DNA of 64,000 nucleotides from Prosapia bicincta (taxonomy: Eukaryota; Arthropoda; Insecta; Hemiptera; Cercopidae), in NCBI GenBank assembly GCA_036971475.1, contig JBAIZL010000003.1, forward strand, positions 87,263,042-87,327,041, in the 5' to 3' direction. This document shows positions 14,232 to 26,300 of this stretch, in pieces; the first letter of the stretch is position 1, and each line of letters begins with the position of its first letter. The notes below the pieces were generated by a model. It searched no databases, was not told where the DNA came from, and worked only from the letters and a program-made list of their open reading frames with translations. The position numbers and the translations under genes are program-made.

Positions 14232-15385
14232 GAGACGGTAGAGAATACGAGCGTTCACGCTAGCTCTCGGTATCATTCAGTCTAAGTGGAAGGAGACGGT
14301 AGAGAATGCGAGGGTTCACTCTAGCTCTCGGTATCATTCAGACTAAATCTAAAGAGACGGTAGGGAATGCGAGGGTACGCTTTAGCTCTCGATATAATTC
14401 AGACTATATATTGGAAGGAGACGGTAGAGAAAGCGAGGGTTCACTCTAGTTCTCGCTATCATTCAGACTAAATATTGGTAGGAGCCGGTAGAGAGTTCCA
14501 TGGTACACTCTAGCTATCGGTATCATTCAGACTAAATATCGGAAGGAGACGGTAGGGAATGCGAAGGTACACTCTAGCTCTCGCCATCATTCAGACTAAA
14601 TATTGGAAGGATACGGTAGAGAGTTCCATGGTACACTCTAGCTCTCGGTATCATTCAGACTAAATATCGGAAGGAGACGGTAGGGAATGCGAGGGTACAC
14701 TCTAGCACTCGCTATCATTCAGACTAAATATTGGAAGGAGACGGTAGAGAATGCGAGGGTTCACTCTAGCACTCGCTATCATTCAGACTAAATATTGGAA
14801 GGAGACGGTAGAGAGTTTCATGGTACACTCTAGCTCTCGGTATCTTTCAGACTAAATATCGAAGGAGACGGTATTAAATGTGAGGGTACACTCTAGCTCT
14901 CGCTATCATTCAGACGAAATATCGGAGGGAGACGGTAGAGAATGCGAGGTTTCACTCTAGCTCTCGGTATCATTCAGAATAAATATCGGAAGGAGACGGT
15001 AGAGAATGCGAGGGTTCACTCTAGCTCTCGGTATCATTCAGAATAAATATCGGAAGGAGGCGGTAGAGAATGCGAGTGTTCACTCTAGCTCCCGCTATCA
15101 TTCAGACTAAATATCGGATTGAGACGGTAGAGAATGCGAGGGTTCACTCTAGCTCTCGGTATCATTCAGACTAAATATCGGAAGGAGACGGTAGGGAATG
15201 CGTGGGTTCACTCTAGCTCTCGCTATCATTCAGACTGAATATCGGAAGGAGACGGTAGAGAATACGAGCGTTCACTTTAGTTCTCGCTATCATTCAGACT
15301 AAATATTGGTAGGAGCCGGTAGAGAGTTCCATGGTACACTCTATCTCTCGGTATCATTCAGACTAAATATCGGAAGGAGACGGTA
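14232..15385. repeat. Higher-order block, third of three
   Basis: Third copy of the ordered monomer series, at offset 5849 from 8383. One monomer near 14700 differs (GCACTCGCTATC replaces GTTCTCGCTATC) without changing the length, so a local patch has been exchanged. The match ends near 15385, where GGTAGAGAATGCGTGGG replaces GGTAGGGAATGCGAAG. Most of this block (14281-15489) is missing from macro-copy B. Confidence 0.78.
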
Positions 15386-15489
15386 GAGAATGCGTGGGTT
15401 CACTCTAGCTCTCGCTATCATTCAGACTGAATATCGGAAGGAGACGGTAGAGAATACGAGCGTTCACGCTAGCTCTCGGTATCATTCAG
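14281..15489. repeat. 1209-bp segment present in copy A only
   Basis: The string TCTAAGTGGAAGGAGACGG occurs at 14281 and again at 15490, each followed by the same monomer. Macro-copy B has this string once (32273) and continues as copy A does after 15490. The macro-repeat offset falls from 17992 to 16783 here, exactly 1209. Either copy B lost the block by recombination between the two identical monomers, or copy A gained it; the sequence does not decide. Confidence 0.82.
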
Positions 15490-18400
15490 TCTAAGTGGAA
15501 GGAGACGGTAGAGAATGCGAGGGTTCACTCTAGCTCTCGGTATCATTCAGACTAAATATTGGTAGGAGCCGGTAGAGAGTTCCATGGTACACTCTAGCTA
15601 TCGGTATCATTCAGACTAAATATCGGAAGGAGACGGTAGGGAATGCGAAGGTACACTCTAGCTCACGCCATCATTCAGACTAAATATTGGAAGGATACGG
15701 TAGAGAGTTCCATGGTACACTCTAGCTCTCGGTATCATTCAGACTAAATATCGGAAGGAGACGGTAGGGAATGCGAGGGTACACTCTAGTTCTCGCTATC
15801 TTTAAGACGAAATATCGGAAGGAGACGGTAGAGAATGCGAGGGTTCACTCTAGCACTCGCTATCATTCAGACTAAATATTGGAAGGAGACGGTAGAGAGT
15901 TTCATGGTACACTCTAGCTCTCGGTATCTTTCAGACTAAATATCGAAGGAGACGGTATTAAATGTGAGGGTACACTCTAGCTCTCGCTATCATTCAGACG
16001 AAATATCGGAGGGAGACGGTAGAGAATGCGAGGTTTCACTCTAGCTCTCGGTATCATTCAGAATAAATATCGGAAGGAGACGGTACAGAATGCGAGGGTT
16101 CACTCTAGCTCTCGGTATCATTCAGAATAAATATCGGAAGGAGGCGGTAGAGAATGCGAGTGTTCACTCTAGCTCCCGCTATCATCCAGACTAAATATCG
16201 GATTGAGACGGTAGAGAATGCGAGGGTTCACTCTAGCTCTCGGTATCATTCAGACTAAATATTGGTAGGAGCCGGTGGAGAGTTCCATGGTACACTCTAG
16301 CTATCGGTATCATTCAGACTAAATATCGGAAGGAGACGGTAGGGAATGCGAAGGTACACTCTAGCTCTCGCCATCATTCAGACTAAATATTGGAAGGATA
16401 CGGTAGAGAGTTCCATGGTATACTCAAGCGCTCGGTATAATCATTCAGACTAAATATCGGAAGCAGACGATAGGGAATGCGAGGGTTCACTCTAGCTCTC
16501 GCTATCATTCAGACTAAATATTGGAAGGAGACGGTAGAGAATGCGAGGGTTCACTTTAGTTCTCGCTATCATTCAGACTAAATATTGGTAGGAGCCGGTA
16601 GAGAGTTCCATGGTACACTCTATCTCTCGGTATCATTCAGACTAAATATCGGAAGGAGACGGTAGGGAATGCGAAGTTACACTCTAGCTCTCGCTATTAT
16701 TCAGACGAAATATCGGAAGGAGACGGTAGAGAATGCGTTCGTTCACTCTAGCTCTCGGTATCATTCAGACTAAATATCGGAAGGAGACGGTAGAGAATGG
16801 GAGGGTTCACTCTAGCCTCGGTATAATTCAGACTAAATGGAAGGAGACGGTAGAAAATGCGAGGAAACTCTAGCTCTCGGTATCATTCAGACTAAATATC
16901 GGAAGGAGACGGTAGGGAATGCGAAGTTACACTCTAGCTCTCGCTATTATTAGACGAAATATCGGAAGGAGACGGTAGAGAATGCGATCGTTCACTCTAG
17001 CTCTCGGTATCATTCAGACTAAATATCGGAAGGAGACGGTAGAGAATTGGAGGGTTCACTCTAGATCTCGCTATCATTCAGACTAAATATTGGTAGGAGC
17101 CGGTGGAGAGTTCCAAGGTACACTCTAGCTATCGGTATAATCATTCAGACTAAATATCGGAAGCAGACGATAGGGAATGCGAGGGTTCACTCTAGCTCTC
17201 GCTATCATTCAGACTAAATATTGGAAGGAGACGGTAGAGAATGCGAGGGTTCACTTTAGTTCTCGCTATCATTCAGACTAAATATTGGTAGGAGCCGGTA
17301 GAGAGTTCCATGGTACACTTTATCTCTCGGTATCATTCAGACTAAATATCGGAAGGAGACGGTAATGAATGCGAAGTTACACTCTAGCTCTCGCTATTAT
17401 TCAGACGAAATATCGGAAGGAGACGGTAGAGAATGCGATCGTTCACTCTAGATCTCGGTATCATTCAGTCTAAATGGAAAGAGACGGTAGGGAATGCTAG
17501 GGTATACTCTAGCTCTCGCTATAATTGAGACTAAATAATGGGAGGAGTCGGTAGAGAATGCGAGGGTTTACTCTAGCTCTCGGTATCATTCAGACTAAAT
17601 ATCGGAAGGAGACGTTAGAGAATACGAAGGTACACTCTAGCTCTCGCTATCATTTAGACGAAATATCGGAAGGAGACGGTAGAGAATGCGATCGTTCACT
17701 CTAGATCTCGGTATCATTCATACGAAATAACGGAAGGAGACGGTAGAGAATGCGAGGTTTCACTCTAGCTCTCGGTATCATTCAGAATAAATATCGGAAG
17801 GAGACGGTAGAGAATGCGAGGGTTAACTCTAGCTCTCGGTATCATTCAGACTAAATATCGGAAAGAGACGGTAGAGAATGCGAGGGTTCACTCTAGCTCT
17901 CGGTATCATTCAGACTAAATATCGGAAGGAGACGGTAGAGAATGCGAGGGTTCACTCTAGCTCTCGCTATCTTTCAGACTAAATATCGGATTGAGACGGA
18001 AGAGAATGCGAGGGTTCACTCTAGCTCTCGGTATCATTCAGACTAAATATCGGAAGGAGATGGTAGATAATGCGAGGGTTCACTCTAGCTCTCGCTATCA
18101 TTCAGACTAAATATCGGAAGGAGACGGTAGTGAATGCGAGGGTTCACTCTAGCTCTCGCTATCATTCAGACTAAATATCGGAAAGAGACGGTAGAGAATG
18201 CGAAGGTTCACTCTAGCTCTCGGTATCATTGAGACTAAATATCGGAAGGAGACGGTAGAGAATGCGTGGGTTCACTCTAGCTCTCGCTATCATTCAGACT
18301 GAATATCGAAAGGAGACGGTAGAGAATACGAGCGTTCACGCTAGCTCTCGGTATCATTCAGTCTAAATGGAAGGAGACGGTAGAGAATGTGAGGGTTCAC

Positions 18401-21400
18401 TCTAGCTCTCGGTATCATTCAGACTAAATCTAAAGAGACGGTAGGGAATGCGTGGGTACGCTTTAGCTCTCGATATATAACTCAGACTAAATATTGGAAG
18501 AAGACGGTAGAGAACGCGAGGGTTCACTCTAGTTCTCGCTATCATTCAGACTAAATATTGGTAGGAGCAGGTAGAGAGTTCCATGGTACACTCTAGCTCT
18601 CGGTATCATTCAGACTAAATATCGGAAGGAGACGGTAGGGAATGCGAAGGTACACTCTAGCTCTCGGTATCATTCAGATTAAATATCGGAAGAAGACGGT
18701 AGAGAATGCGAGGGTTCACTTTAGCTCCCGCTTTAATTCAGACTAAATATCGGAAGGAGACGGTAGAGAATACGAGCGTTCACGCTAGCTCTCGGTATCA
18801 TTCAGTCTAAATGGAAGGAGACGGTAGAGAATGCGAGGTTTCACTATAGCTCCCGCTATCATTCAGACTAAATATCGGAAGGAGGCGGTAGAGAATGCGA
18901 GGGTTCACTCTAGCTCTCGGTATCATTCAGACTAAATGGAAGGAGACGGTAGAAAATGCGAGGAAACTCTAGCTATCGGTATCATTCAGACTAAATATCG
19001 GAAGGAGACGTTAGAGAATGCAAAGGTACACTCTAGCTCTCGCTATCTTTCAGACGAAATATCGGAAGGAGACGGTAGAGAATGCGAGAGTTCACTCTAG
19101 CTCCCGGTATCATTCAGACTAAATATCGGAAGGAGACGGTAGAGAATGCGAGGGTTCACTCTAGCTCTCGGTATGATTCAGACTAAATATCGGAAGGAGA
19201 CGGTAGAGAATGTGAGGGTTCACTCTAGCTCTCGCTATCATTCAGACGAAATATCGGAAGGAGACGGTAGAGAATACGAGCGTTCACGCTAGCTCTCGGT
19301 ATCATTCAGTCTAAATGGAAGGAGACGGTAGAGAATGTGAGGGTTCACTCTAGCTCTCGGTATCATTCAGACTAAATCTAAAGAGACGGTAGGGAATGCG
19401 TGGGTACGCTTTAGCTCTCGATATATAACTCAGACTAAATATTGGAAGAAGACGGTAGAGAACGCGAGGGTTCACTCTAGTTCTCGCTATCATTCAGACT
19501 AAATATTGGTAGGAGCAGGTAGAGAGTTCCATGGTACACTCTAGCTCTCGGTATCATTCAGACTAAATATCGGAAGGAGACGGTAGGGAATGCGAAGGTA
19601 CACTCTAGCTCTCGGTATCATTCAGATTAAATATCGGAAGAAGACGGTAGAGACTGCGAGGGTTCACTTTAGCTCCCGTTTTAATTCAGACTAAATATAG
19701 GAAGGAGACGGTAGAGAATACGAACGTTCACGCTAGCTCTCGGTATCATTCAGTCTAAATGGAAGGAGACGGTAGAGAATGCGAGGTTTCACTCTAGCTC
19801 TCGTCACCATTCAGACTAAGTATCGGAAGGAGACGGAAGAAAATGCGAGGGTTCACTCTAGCTCAAGGTATAATTAAGACTAAATGGAAGGAGAAGGTAG
19901 AGAATGCGAGGGTTCACTCTAGCTCTCGGTATCATTCAGACTAAATGGAAAGAGACGCTAGGGAATGCTAGGGTACACTCTAGCTCTCGCTATAATTCAG
20001 ACTCAATAATGAAAGGAGACGGTGGAGAATGCGAGGGTTTACTCTAGCTCTCGCTATCATTCAGACTAAATATTGGAAGGAGACGGTAGAGAGTTTCATG
20101 GTACACTCTAGCTCTCGGTATCTTTCAGACTAAATATCGGAAGGAGACGGAAGGGAATGCGAGGGTACACTCTAGCTCTCACCATCATTCAGACTAAATA
20201 TTAGAAGGAGACGGTAGAGAATGCGAAGGTACACTCTAGCTCTCGCCATCATTCAGACTAAATATTGGAAGGAGACAATAGGGAATGCGAGGGTACACTC
20301 TAGTTCTCGCTATATTTAAGACGAAATATCGGAAGGAGACGGTATAGAATGCGAGGGTTCACTCTAGCTCTCGCTATCATTCAGATTAAATATTGGAACG
20401 AGACGGTAGAGAATGCGAGATTTTACTCTAGCTCTCGCTATCATTGAGACTAAATATTGGAAGGAGACGGTAGAGAGTTTCATGGTACACTCTAGCTATC
20501 GGTATCATTCAGACTAAATATCGGAAGGAGACGGTAGGGAATGCAAGGGTACACTCTAGCTCTCGCTATCATTCAGACGAAATATCGGAAGGAGACGGTA
20601 GAGAATGCGAGGGTTCACTCTAGCTCTCGCTATCATTCAGACTAAATATCAGAAGGAGATGGTAGAGAATGCGAGGGTTCACTCTAGCTCTCGTCATCAT
20701 TCAGACTAAATATTGGAAGGAGACGGTAGGGAATGCGAGGGTACACTCTAATTCTCGCTATCTTTAAGACGAAATATCGGAAGGAGACAGTAGAGAATGC
20801 GAGGGTTCACCTATCACTCGCTATCATTCAGACTAAATACTGGAAGGAGACGGTAGAGAATGCGAGGATTTACTCTAGCTCTCGCTATCATTGAGACTAA
20901 ATATTGGAAGGAGACGGGAGAGAGTTTCATGGTACACTCTAGCTCTCGGTATCATTCAGACTAAATATCGGAAGGAGACGGTAGGGAATGCGAGGGTACA
21001 CTCTAGCACTCGCTATCATTCAGACGAAATATCGGAAGGAGACGGTAGAGAATGCGAGGGTTCACTCTAGCTCTCGGTATCATTCAGACTAAATATCGGA
21101 AGGAGACGGTAGAGAATGCGAGGGTTCACTCTAGCTCTCGGCATCATTCAGACTAAGTATCGGTAGGAGACGGTAGAAAATGCGAGGGTTCACTCTAGCT
21201 CAAGGTATAATTCAGACTAAATGGAAGGAGAAGGTAGAGAATGCGAGGGTTCACTCTAGCTCTTGGTATCATTCAAACTAAATGGAAAGAGACGCTAGGG
21301 AATGCTAGGGTACACTCTAGCTCTCGCTATAATTCAGACTAAATAATGGAAGGAGACGGTAGAGAATGCGAGGGTTTACTCTAGCTCTCGCTATCATTCA

Positions 21401-23141
21401 GACTAAAAATTGGAAGGAGACGGTAGAGAGTTTCATGGTGCACTCTAGCTCTCGGTATCTTTCAGACTAAATATCGAAGGAGACGGTAGGAAATGCGAGG
21501 GTACACTCTAGCTCTCGCTATCATTCAGACGAAATATCGGAAGGAGACGGTAGAGAATGCGAGGTTTCACTCTAGCTCTCGCTATCATTCAGACGAAATA
21601 TCGGAAGGAGACGGTAGAGAATGCGAGGGTTCACTCTAGCTCTCGCTATCATTCAGACTAAATATTGGAAGGAGACGGTAGAGAATGCGAGGGTTCACTC
21701 TAGCTCTCGTCATCATTCAGACTAAATATTGAAAGGAGACGGTAGAGAGTTCCATGGTACACTCTAGCTCTCGGTATCATTCAGACTAAATATCGGAAGG
21801 AGACGGTAGGGAATACGAGGGTACACTCTAGTTCTCGCTATCTTTAAGACGAAATATCGGAAGGAGACGGTAGAGAATGCGAGGGTTCACTCTAGCACTC
21901 GTTATCATTCAGAATAAATATCGGAAGGAGACGGTAGAGAATGCGAGTGTTCACTCTAGCTCCCGCTATCATTCAGACTAAATATCGGATTGAGACGGTA
22001 GAGAATGCGAGGGTTCACTCTAGCTCTCGGTATCATTCAGACTAAATATCGGAAGGAGACGGTAGAGAATGCGTGGGTTCACTCTAGCTCTCGCTATCAT
22101 TCAGACTGAATATCGGAAGGAGACGGTAGAGAATACGAGCGTTCACGCTAGCTCTCGGTATCATTCAGTCTAAGTGGAAGGAGACGGTAGAGAATGCGAG
22201 GGTTCACTCTAGCTCTCGGTATCATTCAGACTAAATCTAAAGAGACGGTAGGGAATGCGAGGGTACGCTTTAGCTCTCGATATAATTCAGACTAAATATT
22301 GGAAGGAGACGGTAGAGAACGCGAGGGTTCACTCTAGTTCTCGCTATCATTCAGATTAAATATTGGTAGGAGCCGGTAGAGAGTTTCATGGTACACTCTA
22401 GCTCTCGGTATCTTTCAGACTAATTATCGGAAGGAGACGGTAGGGAATGCGAGGGTACACTCTAGCTCTCGCTATCATTCAGACGAAATATCGGAAGGAG
22501 ACGGTAGAGAATGCGAGGGTTCAGTCTAGCTCTCGCTATCATTCAGACTTAATATCAGAAGGAGATTTTAGAGAATGCGAGGGTTCACTCTAGCTCACGG
22601 TATCATTGAGACTAAATATCTGAAGGAGACGGTAGGGAATGCGAGGGTACACTCTAGCTCCCGCTATCATTCAGACTAAATATTGGAAGGAGACGGTAGA
22701 GAGTTCCATGGTACACTCTAGCTATCGGTATCATTCAGACTAAATATCGGAAGGAGACGTTAGGGAATGCGTTTGTACACTCTAGCTCTTGCTATCATTC
22801 AGACGAAATATCGGAAGGAGACGGTATAGAATGCGAGGGTTCACTCTAGCTCTCGCTATCATTCAGATTAAATATTGGAAGGAGACGGTAGAGAATGCGA
22901 TGGTTTACTCTAGCTCTCGCTATCATTGAGAATAAATATTGGAAGGAGACGGGAGATAGTTTCATGGTACACTCTAGCTCTCGGTATTATTCAGACTAAA
23001 TATTGGAAGGAGACGGTAGAGAATGCGAGGATTTACTCTAGCTCTCGCTATCATTGAGACTAAATATTGGAAGGAGACGGTAGAGGGTTTCATGGTACAC
23101 TCTAGCTCTCGCTATCATTCAGACTAAATATTGGAAGGAGA

Positions 23142-23341
23142 CGGAAGGAAATGCGAGGGTACACTCTAGCTCTCGCTATCATTCAGACGAAATATCGGAA
23201 GGAGACGGTAGAGAATGCGAGGTTTCACTCTAGCTCTCGGTATCTTTCAAAATAAATATCGGAAGGAGACGGTAGAGAATGCGAGGGTTCACTCTAGCTC
23301 TCGCTATCATTCAGACTAAATATTGGAAGGAGACGGTAGAA
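23142..23341. repeat. 200-bp patch copied from downstream
   Basis: In macro-copy B this stretch of about three monomers does not match the corresponding part of copy A (4140-4275). It matches copy A 4709-4908 instead, and so copy B 23775-23974, about 633 bp downstream. The marker run is ACGGAAGGAAATGCGAGGG followed by a TCTTTCAAAATAAAT monomer. On both sides the ordinary copy-A alignment holds, at offset 19002 to the left and 19066 to the right. A 200-bp tract has replaced about 136 bp, the pattern expected of short-tract gene conversion between misaligned monomers. Confidence 0.72.
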
Positions 23342-26300
23342 AATGCGAGGGTTCACTCTAGCTCTCGGTATCATTCAGACTAAATATCGGAAGGAGACGG
23401 TAGAGAATGCGAGGGTTCACTCTAGCTCTCGGCATCATTCAGACTAAGTATCGGTAGGAGACGGTAGAAAATGCGAGGGTTCACTCTAGCTCAAGGTATA
23501 ATTCAGACTGAATGGAAGGAGAAGGTAGAGAATGCGAGGGTTCAATCTAGCTCTCGGTATCATTCAGACTAAATGGAAAGAGACGCTAGGGAATGCTAGG
23601 GTACACTCTAGCTCTCGCTATAATTCAGACTAAATAATGGAAGGAGACGGTAGAGAATGCGAGGGTTTACTCTAGCTCTCGCTATCATTCAGACTAAAAA
23701 TTGGAAGGAGACGGTAGAGAGTTTCGTGGTGCACTCTAGCTCTCGGTATCTTTCAGACTAAATATCGAAGGAGACGGAAGGAAATGCGAGGGTACACTCT
23801 AGCTCTCGCTATCATTCAGACGAAATATCGGAAGGAGACGGTAGAGAATGCGAGGTTTCACTCTAGCTCTCGGTATCTTTCAAAATAAATATCGGAAGGA
23901 GACGGTAGAGAATGCGAGGGTTCACTCTAGCTCTCGCTATCATTCAGACTAAATATTGGAAGGAGACGGTAGAGAATGCGAGGGTTCACTCTAGCTCTCG
24001 TAATCATTCAGACTAAATATCGAAAGGAGACGGTAGAGAATGCGAGGTTTCACTCTAGCTCTCGGTATCATTCAGAATAAATATCGGAAGGAGACGGTAG
24101 AGAATGCGAGTGTTCACTCTAGCTCCCGCTATCATTCAGACTAAATATCGGATTGAGACGGTAGAGAATGCGAGGGTTCACTCTAGCTCTCGGTATCATT
24201 CAGAATAAATATCGGAAGGAGACGGTAGAGAATGCGAGTGTTCACTCTAGCTCCCGCTATCATTCAGACTAAATATCGGATTGAGACGGTAGAGAATGCG
24301 AGGGTTCACTCTAGCTCTCGGTATCATTCAGACTAAATATCGGAAGGAGACGGTAGGGAATGCGTGGGTTCACTCTAGCTCTCGCTATCATTCAGACTGA
24401 ATATCGGAAGGAGACGGTAGAGAATACGAGCGTTCACGCTAGCTCTCGGTATCATTCAGTCTAAGTGGAAGGAGACGGTAGAGAATGCGAGGGTTCACTC
24501 TAGCTCTCGGTATCATTCAGACTAAATCTAAAGAGACGGTAGGGAATGCGAGGGTACGCTTTAGCTCTCGATATAATTCAGACTATATATTGGAAGGAGA
24601 CGGTAGAGAAAGCGAGGGTTCACTCTAGTTCTCGCTATCATTCAGACTAAATATTGGTAGGAGCCGGTAGAGAGTTCCATGGTACACTCTAGCTATCGGT
24701 ATCATTCAGACTAAATATCGGAAGGAGACGGTAGGGAATGCGAAGGTACACTCTAGCTCTCGCCATCATTCAGACTAAATATTGGAAGGATACGGTAGAG
24801 AGTTCCATGGTACACTCTAGCTCTCGGTATCATTCAGACTAAATATCGGAAGGAGACGGTAGGGAATGCGAGGGTACCCTCTAGTTCTCGCTATCTTTAA
24901 GACGAAATATCGGAAGGAGACGGTAGAGAATGCGAGGGTTCACTCTAGCACTCGCTATCATTCAGACTAAATATTGGAAGGAGACGGTAGAGAGTTTCAT
25001 GGTACACTCTAGCTCTCGGTATCTTTCAGACTAAATATCGAAGGAGACGGTATTAAATGTGAGGGTACACTCTAGCTCTCGCTATCATTCAGACGAAATA
25101 TCGGAAGGAGACGGTAGAGAATGCGAGGTTTCACTCTAGCTCTCGGTATCATTCAGAATAAATATCGGAAGGAGACGGTAGAGAATGCGAGGGTTCACTC
25201 TAGCTCTCGGTATCATTCAGAATAAATATCGGAAGGAGACGGTAGAGAATGCGAGTGTTCACTCTAGCTCCCGCTATCATTCAGACTAAATATCGGATTG
25301 AGACGGTAGAGAATGCGAGGGTTCACTCTAGCTCTCGGTATCATTCAGACTAAATATCGGAAGGAGACGGTAGGGAATGCGTGGGTTCACTCTAGCTCTC
25401 GCTATCATTCAGACTGAATATCGGAAGGAGACGGTAGAGAATACGAGCGTTCACTTTAGTTCTCGCTATCATTCAGACTAAATATTGGTAGGAGCCGGTA
25501 GAGAGTTCCATGGTACACTCTATCTCTCGGTATCATTCAGACCAAATATCGGAAGGAGACGGTAGGGAATGCGAAGTTACACTCTAGCTCTCGCTATTAT
25601 TCAGACGAAATATCGGAAGGAGACGGTAGAGAATGCGATCGTTCACTCTAGCTCTCGGTATCATTCAGACTAAATATCGGAAGGAGACGGTAGAGAATGG
25701 GAGGGTTCACTCTAGCCTCGGTATCATTCAGACTAAATGGAAGGAGACGGTAGAAAATGCGAGGAAACTCTAGCTCTCGGTATCATTCAGACTAAATATC
25801 GGAAGGAGACGGTAGAGAATGGGAGGGTTCACTCTAGATCTCGCTATCATTCAGACTAAATATTGGTAGGAGCCGGTGGAGAGTTCCATGGTACACTCTA
25901 GCTCTCGCCATCATTCAGACTAAATATTGGAAGGATACGGTAGAGAGTTCCATGGTACACTCAAGCGCTCGGTATAATCATTCAGACTAAATATCGGAAG
26001 CAGACGATAGGGAATGCGAGGGTTCACTCTAGCTCTCGCTATCATTCAGACTAAATATTGGAAGGAGACGGTAGAGAATGCGAGGGTTCACCTTAGTTCT
26101 CGCTATCATTCAGACTAAATATTGGTAGGAGCCGGTAGAGAGTTCCATGGTATCATTCAGACTAAATATCGGAAGGAGACGGTAATGAATGCGAAGTTAC
26201 ACTCTAGCTCTCGCTATTATTCAGACGAAATATCGGAAGGAGACGGTAGAGAATGCGATCGTTCACTCTAGATCTCGGTATCATTCAGTCTAAATGGAAA

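Larger units (their letters stand above)
785..19789. repeat. 19-kb macro-repeat, copy A
   Basis: This is the left copy of a very large direct duplication inside array I. Rare variants serve as anchors. GCTCAAGGTA at 859 recurs at 19861, and GGAGATTTTA at 3559 recurs at 22561, both at offset 19002. The GAATGCGGGGG variant ending near 8464 recurs near 27530 (offset 19066). TTAAATGT at 13921 recurs at 31913 (17992). GCTCACGCCA at 15661 recurs at 32444 (16783). Between indels I noticed only scattered single-base differences, for example four in the first 3.3 kb. The copy ends where its sequence switches to the start of copy B, within the shared TTCACT at 19787-19793. Confidence 0.9.
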
